A stretch of DNA of 64,000 nucleotides from Actinokineospora bangkokensis (GTDB lineage Bacteria > Actinomycetota > Actinomycetes > Mycobacteriales > Pseudonocardiaceae): positions 288,057 through 352,056 of the forward strand of contig NZ_MKQR01000028.1 in assembly GCF_001940455.1 (NCBI RefSeq), written 5' to 3'. The stretch's first letter is position 1, and the number at the start of each line of letters is the position of its first letter. The translations under genes were made by a program, and so were the position numbers. Positions 51,828 through 62,069 of the stretch are shown piece by piece. The notes beneath the pieces were generated by a model. It did not search any database, had not been told where the DNA came from, and worked only from the letters and a program-made list of their open reading frames with translations.

Positions 51828-52781
51828 TCAGCGGAATCGCAGCAGGGCCTTGGACAGTTCGGCGTTCGAGGCGGCGGTGGACTGGTGGCCGGATCCCTCC
51901 AGCACGACCAGTTCCGCGTCCGGCCAGGCCTTCGCCAGTTCCCAGGCCGTCTCCAGCGGGCCCGCGAGGTCCATCCGGCCGTGGACCAGCACGCCGGGGA
52001 TGCCCGCCAGCCGCCCGGCTTCGCGGATCAGGACTCCCTCGGGCAGCCACGCCCCGTGCGAGAAGTAGTGCGAGCAGATGCGGACCAGCGCCACCTCCTG
52101 CTCGCCCACCTCGCCGCTGAACGGCGACGGCGGCCCGGCTTCGTGTGCCAGCACGGCGTCTTCCCAGGCGCACCAGGCCCGGGTCGCGGCCAGGCGGACC
52201 TGCGGGTCCACATCGGACACGCGGCGCGCGTAGGCGGCCAGCACCTCGTCATCCCGGGTGGCTTCGGGGACCGCCGCTCGGAAGCGCTCGGCCGCCTCGG
52301 GGAAGATGCGGGCCAGTCCGGAGTAGAGCCAGTCGATCTCGCGGCGGCGGGTGGTGGTCACCGCCAGCAGGACCATCGCCCGCACCCGGTCGGGGTGCGC
52401 CTGCGCGTAGGCCAGCGCGAGGGTCGAGCCCCAGGAGCCGCCGACCACGACCCACTGCTGGATGCCCAGGAAGGCGCGCAGCTCCTCCATGTCCGCGATG
52501 AGGTGGGCGGTGGTGTTCACCGACATGTCCGTCGCCGGGTCGGCCGCGGACGGGGTGGAGTGGCCGCAGCCGCGCTGGTGGAAGATGACGACGCGGTGGC
52601 CGTGGGCGGAGAGCTTGCGGCGCCAGCGCATGCCCGTGGCCATGCCCGGACCACCGTGCACCCACACGAGCGGGGGGCCGTCCGGGTCGCCGGAGGTCTC
52701 CCAGTAGACGAGGTTGCCGTCGCCCACGTCGAGCATGCCGGTCTCGTCGGGCAGCACGGGTTCGCGGCGCGGCCCGGTCAC
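51828..52781 (-). CDS. pip: Proline iminopeptidase (alpha/beta hydrolase, peptidase S33)
   Basis: A 317-residue alpha/beta hydrolase of the prolyl aminopeptidase family, releasing N-terminal Pro from peptides. Motifs: oxyanion HGGPGMATGMRWRR near residue 38; QRGCGHSTPSA; nucleophile elbow VVGGSWGSTLALAYAQAHPD; LVHGRMDLAGPLETAWELA with the Asp; and LEGSGHQSTAAS with the His. The RRREIDWLYSGLARIFPEA cap helix region is characteristic. GTG 52781 overlaps the VWA-protein stop by 4 nt, so the two genes are coupled. No signal peptide; cytosolic. Confidence 0.9.
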   Translation of the reverse strand: MTGPRREPVLPDETGMLDVGDGNLVYWETSGDPDGPPLVWVHGGPGMATGMRWRRKLSAHGHRVVIFHQRGCGHSTPSAADPATDMSVNTTAHLIADMEELRAFLGIQQWVVVGGSWGSTLALAYAQAHPDRVRAMVLLAVTTTRRREIDWLYSGLARIFPEAAERFRAAVPEATRDDEVLAAYARRVSDVDPQVRLAATRAWCAWEDAVLAHEAGPPSPFSGEVGEQEVALVRICSHYFSHGAWLPEGVLIREAGRLAGIPGVLVHGRMDLAGPLETAWELAKAWPDAELVVLEGSGHQSTAASNAELSKALLRFR

Positions 52782-54448
52782 GGCGTGCACCCCGCGGGCG
52801 GGCACATCACGGCGGCGAGGGCGGCGTAGAAGATGTCCGCGATCTTCGTCGGGTCGGGGGTGGTGTAGGCCTTCCCGCCGGTGGCCTCGGCGATCGACCT
52901 CAGCTCGGCCTCGTCGACGTCCGGCCCGATGCCCACGCCCACCAGCGGCAGCGGGCGCCTGGGGTCCTGGAGCTCCGCCAACTCCGCCAGGAGCCCTTCC
53001 CGGCTGATGCCGTTCGCGTCCTCGTTGCGACCGTCGGTCATCACGATGACCACGTTGATCCGCCCCGCTTCCCAGTTCTCGCGCGACAGCCGGTAGGCGG
53101 CGAGCACGCTGTCGTAGAGGCCGGTGGCCCCGCCCGCCACGGCCTTGACGCCCTTGACGCTCTCCGCCGCGCCTGCCGCCAGGTGGTCGCGCACCGGGCC
53201 CATCGGCAGCAGCTCGCGGTAGTCCTTGTCCCCGTCGAGGTTGGTGGAGAACAACCACATCCCGTACTCCGAGGTCGGCTGGAACAGGGTCATGCCCAGC
53301 GACGCGGCTTCGGTCGTGATCGCCATGCGGTCCTTGCCGGTGCCGGGCACGGCCTGCGCCATCGACCCGGACACGTCCAGCAGCACCTGCGTGCGCGAGG
53401 ACCGGTTCGCCCCCGCCCACTGCTCCAGCAGGGCGGCCACGGCGTCGTCGTCGGGGGTGGTGGTGCGCGCGACCCGGGCGCTGGAGGTCCGCTGGTCCTG
53501 CGAGCGGTCGCGCAGCACCGAGCCGTCGGCGGCCCGGTACCCGGCGTCGCCGAGGAACCGCACCGACGACTCGTCGAGCAGCCTGCCCGCGAACGCCAGC
53601 GCCACGTCCCGCCTGTCCTGCGGGGTGCTGGGCAGGACGGTGTACGGGTAGTCCATCGACGGCACCGGGGGGTCGGCGTACCCGGCGACCAGCTTCGTCG
53701 ACCCCTCGCGGGCGTTGTGCCTGAGCACGTCGTGCTCGGTGGCGGCGATGACCCCCAGCGGCTGGTCGGCCGACCCGCCCGGCAGCCGGTCGAACAGGTC
53801 CGCGGCCCGGGGTGCGGTGCCCGCGGCGACCCGGCGCAGGGTGCTGGTGAGCGCGGCGCTGGGGTCCGGGGCCCGCTCCGCCACCGCCCGCACGCCGAAC
53901 AGCGCGGACGTGCCCACCGGGTCGCGGGCCGGGTCGGGCACGCCCAGGGCGGTGCCCGCCGGGACGGCGAGCAGGTCGGCCCACGTCGGGGTGCGCTGCG
54001 GCCAGCCCAGCGCCCCGGCCACGTCGTCGGTGGTGGCGAGCACGACCGGGGACGAGGCGAGGGAGGTGCCGTTGACCCGGCCGGTGAACCCGCCGTTGGC
54101 CCGCGCCCGGTCCAGCGACAGGGTCGACTCGGGGATCCACACGTCGGGCAGGGTGCCGCTGGCCGACACCGCCAGCGACTCCGCGACGGCCACCGAGTCC
54201 TGGGCCGTCACCACCACGCGGTAGCAGGCCTGCGGGTCGGCGGCCGCCCGCTTGCCGAGCTCGTCCACCAGCGGGGCGATGTCCGGCGCGGCGGTCACCG
54301 CCAGCTCGGTGGTGCGGTCGCAGGTGGGGCCGAACCAGCCGGGGACGACGGCGACGCCGAGCCAGGCCAGCAGCCCCACCACGACCGCCCCCACCACCGC
54401 GAGCACGGCGGGGCGTGCGCCGCCGCGGCCGGACGAGTGACGCCCCAT
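52778..54448 (-). CDS. Membrane-anchored substrate-binding and VWA-domain protein
   Basis: A 556-residue protein with an N-terminal membrane helix (about 14-33, VLAVVGAVVVGLLAWLGVAV). The outward-facing part begins with a periplasmic-binding-protein-like domain (residues 45-320, including LPDVWIPESTLSLDRA) and ends with a von Willebrand A domain (about 350-545). The MIDAS motif is DVSGS, with the Thr in the GGATGLYD loop and Asp in VMTDGRNED. Such proteins are widespread in actinobacteria; they may bind ligands or metal outside the membrane, but their role is unknown. It precedes and overlaps the proline iminopeptidase gene. Confidence 0.83.
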   Translation of the reverse strand: MGRHSSGRGGARPAVLAVVGAVVVGLLAWLGVAVVPGWFGPTCDRTTELAVTAAPDIAPLVDELGKRAAADPQACYRVVVTAQDSVAVAESLAVSASGTLPDVWIPESTLSLDRARANGGFTGRVNGTSLASSPVVLATTDDVAGALGWPQRTPTWADLLAVPAGTALGVPDPARDPVGTSALFGVRAVAERAPDPSAALTSTLRRVAAGTAPRAADLFDRLPGGSADQPLGVIAATEHDVLRHNAREGSTKLVAGYADPPVPSMDYPYTVLPSTPQDRRDVALAFAGRLLDESSVRFLGDAGYRAADGSVLRDRSQDQRTSSARVARTTTPDDDAVAALLEQWAGANRSSRTQVLLDVSGSMAQAVPGTGKDRMAITTEAASLGMTLFQPTSEYGMWLFSTNLDGDKDYRELLPMGPVRDHLAAGAAESVKGVKAVAGGATGLYDSVLAAYRLSRENWEAGRINVVIVMTDGRNEDANGISREGLLAELAELQDPRRPLPLVGVGIGPDVDEAELRSIAEATGGKAYTTPDPTKIADIFYAALAAVMCPPAGCTP

Positions 54449-54547
54449 CGCGCTGAACCTCCCTGGATCCGCCGGTCCGCCCCGCAGGTTAGGGCAGGCG
54501 ACGGGCTGCCAGGGAGGTCCAGGCGTCGTGCGTCACCCGCGGCCGGG

Positions 54548-56347
54548 TCAGGAGTACAGCGCGTCGACCTCGGCGCCGAAGTCCTTCATGATCACGTTGC
54601 GCTTGAGCTTGAGCGACGGGGTCAGGTGCCCGGTCTCCGGGGAGAACTCGGTGGCCAGGATGCGGAACCGGCGCACCGACTCGGCCTTCGACACCGCCAG
54701 GTTGCCCTCGTCGACGGCCTGCTGCACCTCGGCGATGAGGTCCGGGTCGTCCACCAGGTCGGCCACGCTCGCGCCCGCGTCCTTGCCCGCGCCCTTCTTC
54801 CAGTGCGCGAAGAACTCCGGGTCGATGGTGATGAGCGCGGCGATGTACTTCTGCCCGTCGCCGACCACCATGGCCTGCGCCACCAGCGGGTGCGAGGCGA
54901 TCCGGTCCTCGATGACCGCCGGGGCGACGTTCTTGCCGCCGGAGGTCACCAGGATCTCCTTCTTCCGCCCGGTGATCTTGAGGAAGCCGTCGGCGTCGAG
55001 CGAGCCGAGGTCGCCGGTGGCGAACCAGCCGTCGGCGTCGAGCGCGTCGGCGGTGGCCTGCTCGTTGCGCCAGTAGCCGTGGAAGACCTGGCCGCCCTTG
55101 AGCAGCACCTCGCCGTCCTCGGAGATGCGCACCGCGGTGCCGGGCAGCGGCTGGCCCACCGTGCCGGGCTTGATGCGGTCGGGGTGGTTCACCGTGGCGG
55201 CGGCGGTGGTCTCGGTCAGGCCGTAGCCCTCCAGCACCTTGACCCCGACGCCGCGGAAGAAGTGCGTGAGCCGCATGCCCAGCGCGGCGCCGCCGGAGAT
55301 CGCGTACTGGGCCTTGCCGCCCAGCGCCGCGCGCAGCTTGCCGTAGACGAGCTTGTCGAACAGCGCGTGCTTGACCTTGAGCCCCAGGCCCGCCTTGCCG
55401 TCGGCCTCGCTGAAGGCGATCGCGGTGGCCACCGCGGCGTCGAAGATCTTGCCCTTGCCCTCGGCGTGCGCCTTCTGCCGCGCGCCGTTGTAGACCTTCT
55501 CCAGCACGTAGGGCACCGAGAGGATGAACGTGGGCTGGAACGCGGCCAGGTCGGGCAGCAGGTTCTTCACGTCCGGGGCGTGGCCCATGGTGGCCTGCGA
55601 GTACACGCAGCCCACCTGCACCATCCGGCCGAAGACGTGCGCGATGGGCAGGAACAGCAGCGTCGAGGCGTCCTCGGGGATGTCGGTGCCCTTGAACAGC
55701 TTGCCCAGCACGTCGGTGCCGTAGCCGACCTCGGCGAAGAAGTTGTCGTGGGTCAGCGCCACGCCCTTGGGCTGGCCGGTGGTGCCGGAGGTGTAGATGA
55801 TCGTGGCGACGTCGCCGCCCTTGACCGCGGTGCGCCGGGCGTCGACCTCGGCGGCGTCCACCGCCTCGCCCGCCCGGACCAGCTCGGCCACCGCGTCCGC
55901 GTCCAGCCGCCACACGCTGCTGAGGTCGGGCAGGTCGTTCTGCACGGCGGCGACGCGCTTCTCGTGCTCCTCGGTCTCCACCACCACGGCGACCGCGCCG
56001 GAGTCCGACAGGATCCAGCGGATCTGCTCGGCGGAGGAGGTCACGTAGATCGGCACCGGCACCGCGCCCGCGGCCCAGATGGCGAAGTCGAGCAGCGTCC
56101 ACTCGTAGCGGGTGGCGGCCAGGATGCCCACCCGGTCGCCCGCGCCCACCCCGGCGGCGATCAGGCCGCGGGCGACGCCGGTGACCTCGTCGGCGAAGCG
56201 GGCGGCGGTGACGTCCTCCCAGCGCTCCCCGACCTTGCGCCGGAACTGCACGTTGGCCGGGTCGGTCCCGGCGTTGGTGAACACCAGGTCGGCGAGGCCG
56301 CCAGCCTCTTCTCGCTTCGCGACGGCGGGCACGGCGAACTCGCGCAT
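54548..56347 (-). CDS. Long-chain fatty-acyl-CoA synthetase (FadD15-like)
   Basis: A 599-residue long-chain ACS of the eukaryotic/FadD15 type. It has the long linker form of the ANL fold: IIYTSGTTGQPKGVALTHDN (P-loop) near residue 186; the extended gate region LFLPIAHVFGRMVQVGCVYS; YGLTETTAAATVNHPDRIKP; DGWFATGDLGSLDADGFLKI with TGRKKEILVTSGGKNVAP; and the LTPSLKLKRNVI end with the catalytic Lys region. ATG 56347 has GGAGGAG upstream. It activates long-chain fatty acids with ATP and CoA, likely at the membrane. GTAAC (56379-56383) and GTTAC (56402-56406) form a weak inverted repeat upstream. Confidence 0.92.
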   Translation of the reverse strand: MREFAVPAVAKREEAGGLADLVFTNAGTDPANVQFRRKVGERWEDVTAARFADEVTGVARGLIAAGVGAGDRVGILAATRYEWTLLDFAIWAAGAVPVPIYVTSSAEQIRWILSDSGAVAVVVETEEHEKRVAAVQNDLPDLSSVWRLDADAVAELVRAGEAVDAAEVDARRTAVKGGDVATIIYTSGTTGQPKGVALTHDNFFAEVGYGTDVLGKLFKGTDIPEDASTLLFLPIAHVFGRMVQVGCVYSQATMGHAPDVKNLLPDLAAFQPTFILSVPYVLEKVYNGARQKAHAEGKGKIFDAAVATAIAFSEADGKAGLGLKVKHALFDKLVYGKLRAALGGKAQYAISGGAALGMRLTHFFRGVGVKVLEGYGLTETTAAATVNHPDRIKPGTVGQPLPGTAVRISEDGEVLLKGGQVFHGYWRNEQATADALDADGWFATGDLGSLDADGFLKITGRKKEILVTSGGKNVAPAVIEDRIASHPLVAQAMVVGDGQKYIAALITIDPEFFAHWKKGAGKDAGASVADLVDDPDLIAEVQQAVDEGNLAVSKAESVRRFRILATEFSPETGHLTPSLKLKRNVIMKDFGAEVDALYS

Positions 56348-56464
56348 GGGCCTTCTCCTCCGGACGTGCTACGCGTGGGTAACTTCGTCCGTATCTTGCC
56401 TGTTACTACTCCGTTCAGCCAGAGTACGCGGCCCTTCCGTTCTCATGGCGTGACAACTGCGCGC

Positions 56465-56511
56465 CGCGGGGCCCCGACCGGTGGGCTCCACCACCGGGCC
56501 GGGGCCCCGCG
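56465..56511 (-). terminator. Long hairpin terminator of the secreted protease gene
   Basis: Arms 56465-56484 and 56491-56511 pair over about 20 bp with one bulged base. The hairpin lies 36-82 bp after the protease stop on the minus strand. Confidence 0.65.
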
Positions 56512-56546
56512 CTGCGCTGGTCTGAACTGATTCGGAGCGGACCGTC

Positions 56547-58106
<1,560 letters not shown>

Positions 58107-58520
58107 GTGCCCGCACTGCCCACCAGCGACGCCGTCCGGGGTCGGATGAGCCGCCAGCGCGCCCGCGACACCGGGGTGGAGGTCGCGCTGCGCAAGGCGC
58201 TGCACGCCCTCGGCCTGCGCTACCGGGTGCACCGCAAGCCCCTGCCGGGGGTGCGCCGCGAGGTCGACGTGGTGTTCGGCCGGGCGCGCGTCGCGGTGTT
58301 CGTGGACGGTTGCTTCTGGCACGGGTGCCCCGAGCACGCGACCTGGCCGCGCAACAACGCGGAGTTCTGGCGCGCCAAGATCGAGGCGAACCGCACCCGC
58401 GACCGCGACACCGACCGCCGCTTCGCCGAGTCGGGCTGGGCGGTGGTGCGGGTGTGGGAGCACGAGGACCCCGCGGTGGCCGCCGAGCGCGTCCGGGAGG
58501 TCGTCGCACGGCGCAGGTGA
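58107..58520 (+). CDS. vsr: Very short patch repair (Vsr-like) endonuclease
   Basis: A 137-residue nuclease of the Vsr family, which nicks 5' of T in T-G mismatches left by 5-methylcytosine deamination. Family blocks are intact: RMSRQRARDTGVEVALRKAL, LRYRVHRKPLPGVRREVDVV (catalytic Asp), VAVFVDGCFWHGCPEHATWP (zinc-site Cys and His), NNAEFWRAKIEANRTRDRDT and GWAVVRVWEHED; the last has His where E. coli has Cys. GTG 58107 is assumed from family length. No cytosine methyltransferase gene is adjacent, so its partner must lie elsewhere or it is solitary. Confidence 0.9.
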   Translation: MPALPTSDAVRGRMSRQRARDTGVEVALRKALHALGLRYRVHRKPLPGVRREVDVVFGRARVAVFVDGCFWHGCPEHATWPRNNAEFWRAKIEANRTRDRDTDRRFAESGWAVVRVWEHEDPAVAAERVREVVARRR

Positions 58521-58605
58521 GCACCGTCACACCCCGGGGGTTCAACATCCGGGGCGGTGGCGGGCTTCCCAGGGGCGCACTCGACAGACCGCCAGGAGGG
58601 CCACG

Positions 58606-59112
58606 GTGCGCCAGAGCTTCGACCACTTCATCGCCGAGCGGTTGGACCGCTTGCTCCGCTACGCCACCGCGCTGACCTGCGACCGGGACCTGGCGCAGGA
58701 CGTCGTGCAGGAGGTGCTGCTGCGCGCCCAGCGCAAGTGGTCCCGCATCGGGGAGGTCGACGCCCCCTACCTGTACGTGAAGAAGATGGTGACCAACGAG
58801 TACCTGTCCTGGCGCAGGCGCCGCGCCGCCCGGGACGTCCCGGCGTCCTCGGCGGCCCTGGACGCGGTGGCCCCGCCCGTCGCGGACTTCACCACCGCGC
58901 ACGCCGAGCGCGACGCCATGCGCGCCCGCATCGCCGCCCTCCCGCGCCGCCAGCGCGCCGCGGTGGTGCTGCGCTACTACGAGGACTGCACGACGGCGCA
59001 GGTCGCCCACGTCCTCGGCTGCTCGGAGGGCACCGCCCGCAGCCACCTCTCCCGCGCGCTCGCCACCCTGCGCGCCACCACCCCCGCGCCCGCCCCGGAG
59101 GCACTGCGATGA
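58606..59112 (+). CDS. ECF sigma factor, SigE-like family
   Basis: A 168-residue group 4 sigma factor. Region 2 covers residues 5-75 (DHFIAERLDRLLRYATALTC, DRDLAQDVVQEVLLRAQRKW, then YVKKMVTNEYLSWRRRR for -10 recognition). Region 4 covers 100-155 (ALPRRQRAAVVLRYYEDCTT, AQVAHVLGCSEGTARSHLSR) for -35 binding. This is the form of the actinobacterial 'SigE family' ECFs. GTG 58606 has AGGAGGG 6 nt upstream. The stop overlaps by 4 nt the ATG of an LCP-family membrane protein, which may be its anti-sigma partner. No self-promoter was recognised upstream. Confidence 0.92.
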   Translation: MRQSFDHFIAERLDRLLRYATALTCDRDLAQDVVQEVLLRAQRKWSRIGEVDAPYLYVKKMVTNEYLSWRRRRAARDVPASSAALDAVAPPVADFTTAHAERDAMRARIAALPRRQRAAVVLRYYEDCTTAQVAHVLGCSEGTARSHLSRALATLRATTPAPAPEALR

Positions 59113-60170
59113 CCGACCACGAGCACCTGATCCGCGAGGCCGTGGCCGCCGAGGCCGCCCGCTCCGCCGACCCCGAGTCCGTCCGGGCCTTCCTGCGCGC
59201 GGCCGCCCGCCCCAAGCCCACCTGGCCCCGCTTGGTGGTCATCACCGCCGCGGCCGCCGCCGTCGTGCTCGCCGCCGTCCTGCTGCCCCTGGCCTTCCGC
59301 GACACCGCGACCGCCCCCGTCAACCAGATCGCCACCCAGCCCGCCCCCACCCCCGCACCCCAGACGGTGCTCCTGGCGGGCCTCGACGACAACGGCACCG
59401 CGGACACCATCGTCCTGGGCCGCGTCCACACCGACGGCACCGTCCGCGCCGTCTCCATCCCCCGCGACACCACCGCCGACGTCCCAGCCCTCACCGGGGA
59501 CGTCCGCATCAGCACCACCTACCTGAGCGCCCGCGACGCCGCAAAGCAGTCCGGCGCCGATGACGTCACCGCCCAGTCCGCGGGCAGGCAGGCCCTCGCC
59601 ACCGCCGTCGAACAGCTCACCGGCGTCCGCCCCGACCACACGGCCACCCTGACCACCGCATCCCTCCCACCCCTGGTCGAGGCCCTCGGCGGCGTGGACG
59701 TCTGCGTGGCCAAGGCGACCCGCGACCCCGTCACCGGCGCCACCTTCCGCCAGGGCCCCCAAACCCTCGACGGCACCGCCGCCCTGGCCTACCTCCGCCA
59801 GCGCCACGGCCTCCCGGCAGCCGACCTCTCCCGCATCGACCGCGCGCAGCTGTTCCTGCGCAACCTCGCGCAGGAACTCATCCTGCAGGGCTTCACCACC
59901 GACCCCCAGAAGCGCGCCCAGCTCGTCTCGCTGGCCCAGCGCGCCATCACCACCGACCCCGGCTGGGACCTGCTCACCCTGGCGGCCACCCTCACCTCCC
60001 AGTCCCCAGTGGACACCAGGACCCTCCCCTGGGTCACCTACGCCCGGTCCCTCGTGGTGGACCCCGCGCAGGCCAAGGCCTTCACCGCCCAACAGCTCAC
60101 CCCCCAACCCTCCCCCACCACCCCCAGCGCCCCCCTGCCCGCCAGTGGCGACCCCCTCTGCGTGGACTGA
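59109..60170 (+). CDS. LytR-CpsA-Psr (LCP) family protein coupled to an ECF sigma factor
   Basis: A 353-residue single-pass membrane protein: about 42 cytoplasmic residues (EHLIREAVAAEAARSADPES), helix at about 43-63, then an external LCP-like domain. LCP marks are VLLAGLDDNG with TADTIVLGRVHTDG, VSIPRDTTADVP (conserved Arg/Asp pair) and YLRQRHGLPAADLSRIDRAQ. LCP enzymes attach polymers such as arabinogalactan or teichoic acid to peptidoglycan. The overlap with a sigma factor gene and the short cytoplasmic tail suggest it may also act as an anti-sigma factor, linking wall state to gene expression; this is inference. The C-terminus is Pro-rich and ends in a Cys pair region (DPLCVD). Confidence 0.83.
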   Translation: MTDHEHLIREAVAAEAARSADPESVRAFLRAAARPKPTWPRLVVITAAAAAVVLAAVLLPLAFRDTATAPVNQIATQPAPTPAPQTVLLAGLDDNGTADTIVLGRVHTDGTVRAVSIPRDTTADVPALTGDVRISTTYLSARDAAKQSGADDVTAQSAGRQALATAVEQLTGVRPDHTATLTTASLPPLVEALGGVDVCVAKATRDPVTGATFRQGPQTLDGTAALAYLRQRHGLPAADLSRIDRAQLFLRNLAQELILQGFTTDPQKRAQLVSLAQRAITTDPGWDLLTLAATLTSQSPVDTRTLPWVTYARSLVVDPAQAKAFTAQQLTPQPSPTTPSAPLPASGDPLCVD

Positions 60171-60276
60171 CAGGACAACCACTTCCGTGTGAAGCCCATC
60201 CACAACCCTTGCAGCGGAAGCGGTTATTGACACCCCCCGGTGCTCTACTGGAACCAACCGAACTGGGGAGCCCGTC

Positions 60277-60516
60277 ATGCCGAACGACAACCCGCTGAAC
60301 ACCGCCCTGCAAGACTTCCTGACCCAGGAGGGCTGCCTGCCCCCCGGCCGCATCCTCACCCACGCGGTGGTCCTCTACCGCACCTACGCGGTGGAGAACG
60401 GCAAGACCACCATCCGCCGAGGCCGCTGCTACCCCCTGGGCGAACTCGACGCCACCCTGGAACGAGGAATGCTCGCCGACGCCCTCCACGACGCCCGCCA
60501 CCACTCCACCGCCTGA
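60277..60516 (+). CDS. Small protein of unknown function
   Basis: A 79-residue protein I do not recognise. It has no signal peptide or membrane helix; the sequence is mixed alpha/beta, with GRILTHAVVLYRTYAVENGK in the middle, KTTIRRGRCYPLGELDATLE after it, and two Cys. ATG 60277 has GGGGAG 6 nt upstream and a TTGACA at 60227-60232 lies 45 bp further up, without a convincing -10. A hairpin follows the stop, so this is a complete small unit. Codon use matches neighbouring genes. Confidence 0.7.
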   Translation: MPNDNPLNTALQDFLTQEGCLPPGRILTHAVVLYRTYAVENGKTTIRRGRCYPLGELDATLERGMLADALHDARHHSTA

Positions 60517-60520
60517 CCCC

Positions 60521-60546
60521 GGGGGCCGCCCACCCCGGCGGCCCCC
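60521..60546 (+). terminator. Hairpin terminator of the small gene
   Basis: Arms GGGGGCCGCC (60521-60530) and GGCGGCCCCC (60537-60546) pair exactly, 4 bp after the stop. Confidence 0.7.
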
Positions 60547-60629
60547 ACCCACACCGCGCCACTCCCGCTTCCCAAGGAGCTTCCCGAAGAACAGCACCAC
60601 AACGACACCGGCGGCCCGGCTACGGGGAT

Positions 60630-60840
60630 GCCCGGGTGGGTGGTTGTGCTTGACAGGGGAAGGCGATCACGTGCTACCCACGGCCGGGGGTGGGGCCGAA
60701 GGCCTCACCTTTTCCCCACCCCGAGCACATGATCGCCGCAGGGGCCCCTGTCAAGCGCAACCACCCACCCGGGCAAGCCCCAAAATCCCGGATCTTTGCT
60801 CTGCCTGTCCCGGTTCTTTCACGGTCTGCGCAGCAGACCC
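60630..60840 (+). repeat. Dispersed palindromic element, copy C
   Basis: Outer stem 60630-60659 with 60745-60774 (30 pairs, one G-T); inner stem 60662-60675 with 60724-60737 (13 of 14 pairs); bulge GCAGGGG at 60738-60744 opposite AA, identical to copies A and B. Against copy A the outer stem has TTGACAGGGG/CCCCTGTCAA for TTGGTCGGGG/CCCCGACCAA, again compensatory. The apical part differs in sequence but keeps a hairpin (GTGGGGCC/GGCCTCAC) followed by CTTTTCCCC and an alternative GGGGTGGGG/CCCCACCCC pairing. CTGCGCAGCAG recurs at about 60826-60836. It lies between convergent genes. Confidence 0.85.
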
Positions 60841-60874
60841 GTGCCCCCGAACAGTCCCGGCACCGCGCAGCGGC

Positions 60875-61327
60875 TCACTCCGAGCGCTCGGCCGCCTCCG
60901 CGACCCCCGACCGCGCCTGCTCCGCCACTTCCCCGTCCTCCGGCTCCACGAACGACCGCATCAGCTCCGCCACCGCCGCCCGCTGCCGCGCGGTCAACCG
61001 CCCCGCCAACCGCTCGATGTCCTTCGGCGACGCGGGTCCCACCCGCCGCCCCCGTCCCCGCGGCCGCCCGGGGACCACGCCCGCCAACCGCAGCAGCCGC
61101 GCGGGGTCCAGCTCCAGAGCCTCGGCCACCGCCACGACCAGGTCCTCGGTCGGCTTGAACGGCTTGCCGTCCAACCGCCGCCCGCGCTCGAGGTTCTGCC
61201 ACGCGGACTTGGACACGTCCGCCTCCTGGGCGGCGCCGACGACCGACCAGCCCCGGTCCTCCCGCGCCGCGGCGATCACCCGGGACAGCTCGTCGAGCTG
61301 CGGTTCGGGGACGCGGGCGGCGGGCAC
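60875..61327 (-). CDS. XRE family helix-turn-helix regulator
   Basis: A 150-residue regulator. The N-terminal XRE-like domain (residues 8-82) has the helix-turn-helix GAAQEADVSKSAWQNLERGR followed by PFKPTEDLVVAVAEALELDP. The rest (RPRGRGRRVGPASPKDIERL, then AGRLTARQRAAVAELMRSF) is a basic linker and a short helical segment with an acidic tail. It lacks a sensing domain. GTG 61327 is the only good start. Convergent with the small gene across repeat copy C. It may be chromosomal-accessory; target unknown. Confidence 0.82.
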   Translation of the reverse strand: MPAARVPEPQLDELSRVIAAAREDRGWSVVGAAQEADVSKSAWQNLERGRRLDGKPFKPTEDLVVAVAEALELDPARLLRLAGVVPGRPRGRGRRVGPASPKDIERLAGRLTARQRAAVAELMRSFVEPEDGEVAEQARSGVAEAAERSE

Positions 61328-61441
61328 CCGGCGATGATGCCGTGGCCCCCTCGGTGCCCCGACCGCGAAACACGCCCTGGTCCAGGAAGCTTTTTGTAGC
61401 TGTCCTGTGGCCGGATCGGCCGCCCGGAACCCGCCCGCCGC

Positions 61442-62068
61442 TCACCCGTCCACGCGGGCCTGCGCGCGGGCGATGTGCCCGCGCAGCAGTTCCCAGGCCT
61501 CCGGCAGCCGCCCGGCCAGCACGCGCTCGGCGATCTCCACGTGCTCGCGCGCCGCCGCCTCGACCCTGGCCCGCCCCGCCGACGCGCGCACCCGCGCCGA
61601 GCGCAGCCGCCGCGCCACCGGTTCCAGCGCCGAGACCAGTTCCGCGTTGCCCGCGCTGGAGAGCAGCACCAGGTGGAACCGCTCGTCGGCGGCGACGAAC
61701 TCCGGCCCGGACGGCACCGACCGGGCGTCCCGCCAGCGCGCCAGCTCCGCCTCCAGCGGCTCGGGGTCGTGCCGGGCGCAGGGGTCGTCGACCGCCCGGG
61801 AGATGCCGCGCAGCTCCAGCGCCGCCCGCACCTCGTACAGCTCGCGCGCGGTGGCCGGGTCGGGCACCACCACCGAGTAGCCGTAGTCGTGGCGGCGCAC
61901 CAGGCCGTCGGCCAGCAGCCGGGTCAGCGCCTCCCGGACCGGGGTCCGGGAGACGCCGAGCGAGCGGGCCAGCTTGGGCTCGGTCAACCGGTCGACCACC
62001 GACCAGCGGGTGCCCAGCACCTCCGCGCGCAGCCGCAGGTAGACCTGGTCCCCCAGGGAGTCCGGCAC
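61442..62068 (-). CDS. GntR family regulator with FCD domain
   Basis: A 208-residue regulator. The N-terminal GntR winged helix has DQVYLRLRAEVLGTRWSVVD and LTEPKLARSLGVSRTPVREA with LTRLLADGLVRRHD. The C-terminal FCD helical domain has LYEVRAALELRGISRAV and DERFHLVLLSSAGN, with metal-binding Asp/His positions, and EHVEIAERVLAGRLPEAWEL. It begins 1 bp after the urtE stop on the same strand, so it is the last gene of the urea transporter operon and likely controls nitrogen or urea uptake genes. GTG 62068 lacks a strong ribosome site, consistent with coupling. Confidence 0.88.
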   Translation of the reverse strand: MPDSLGDQVYLRLRAEVLGTRWSVVDRLTEPKLARSLGVSRTPVREALTRLLADGLVRRHDYGYSVVVPDPATARELYEVRAALELRGISRAVDDPCARHDPEPLEAELARWRDARSVPSGPEFVAADERFHLVLLSSAGNAELVSALEPVARRLRSARVRASAGRARVEAAAREHVEIAERVLAGRLPEAWELLRGHIARAQARVDG

Positions 62069-62069
62069 G

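Noticed and set aside
56379-56406. GTAAC/GTTAC inverted repeat upstream of the FadD15-like gene as an operator
   Set aside because: Arms are only 5 bp with an 18-bp spacer, and no fatty-acid regulator is adjacent; too weak to call as a site.
60227-60256. TTGACA as a promoter for the small gene at 60277
   Set aside because: The -35 hexamer is perfect, but no TANNNT lies 16-19 nt downstream; recorded only as a weak possibility.
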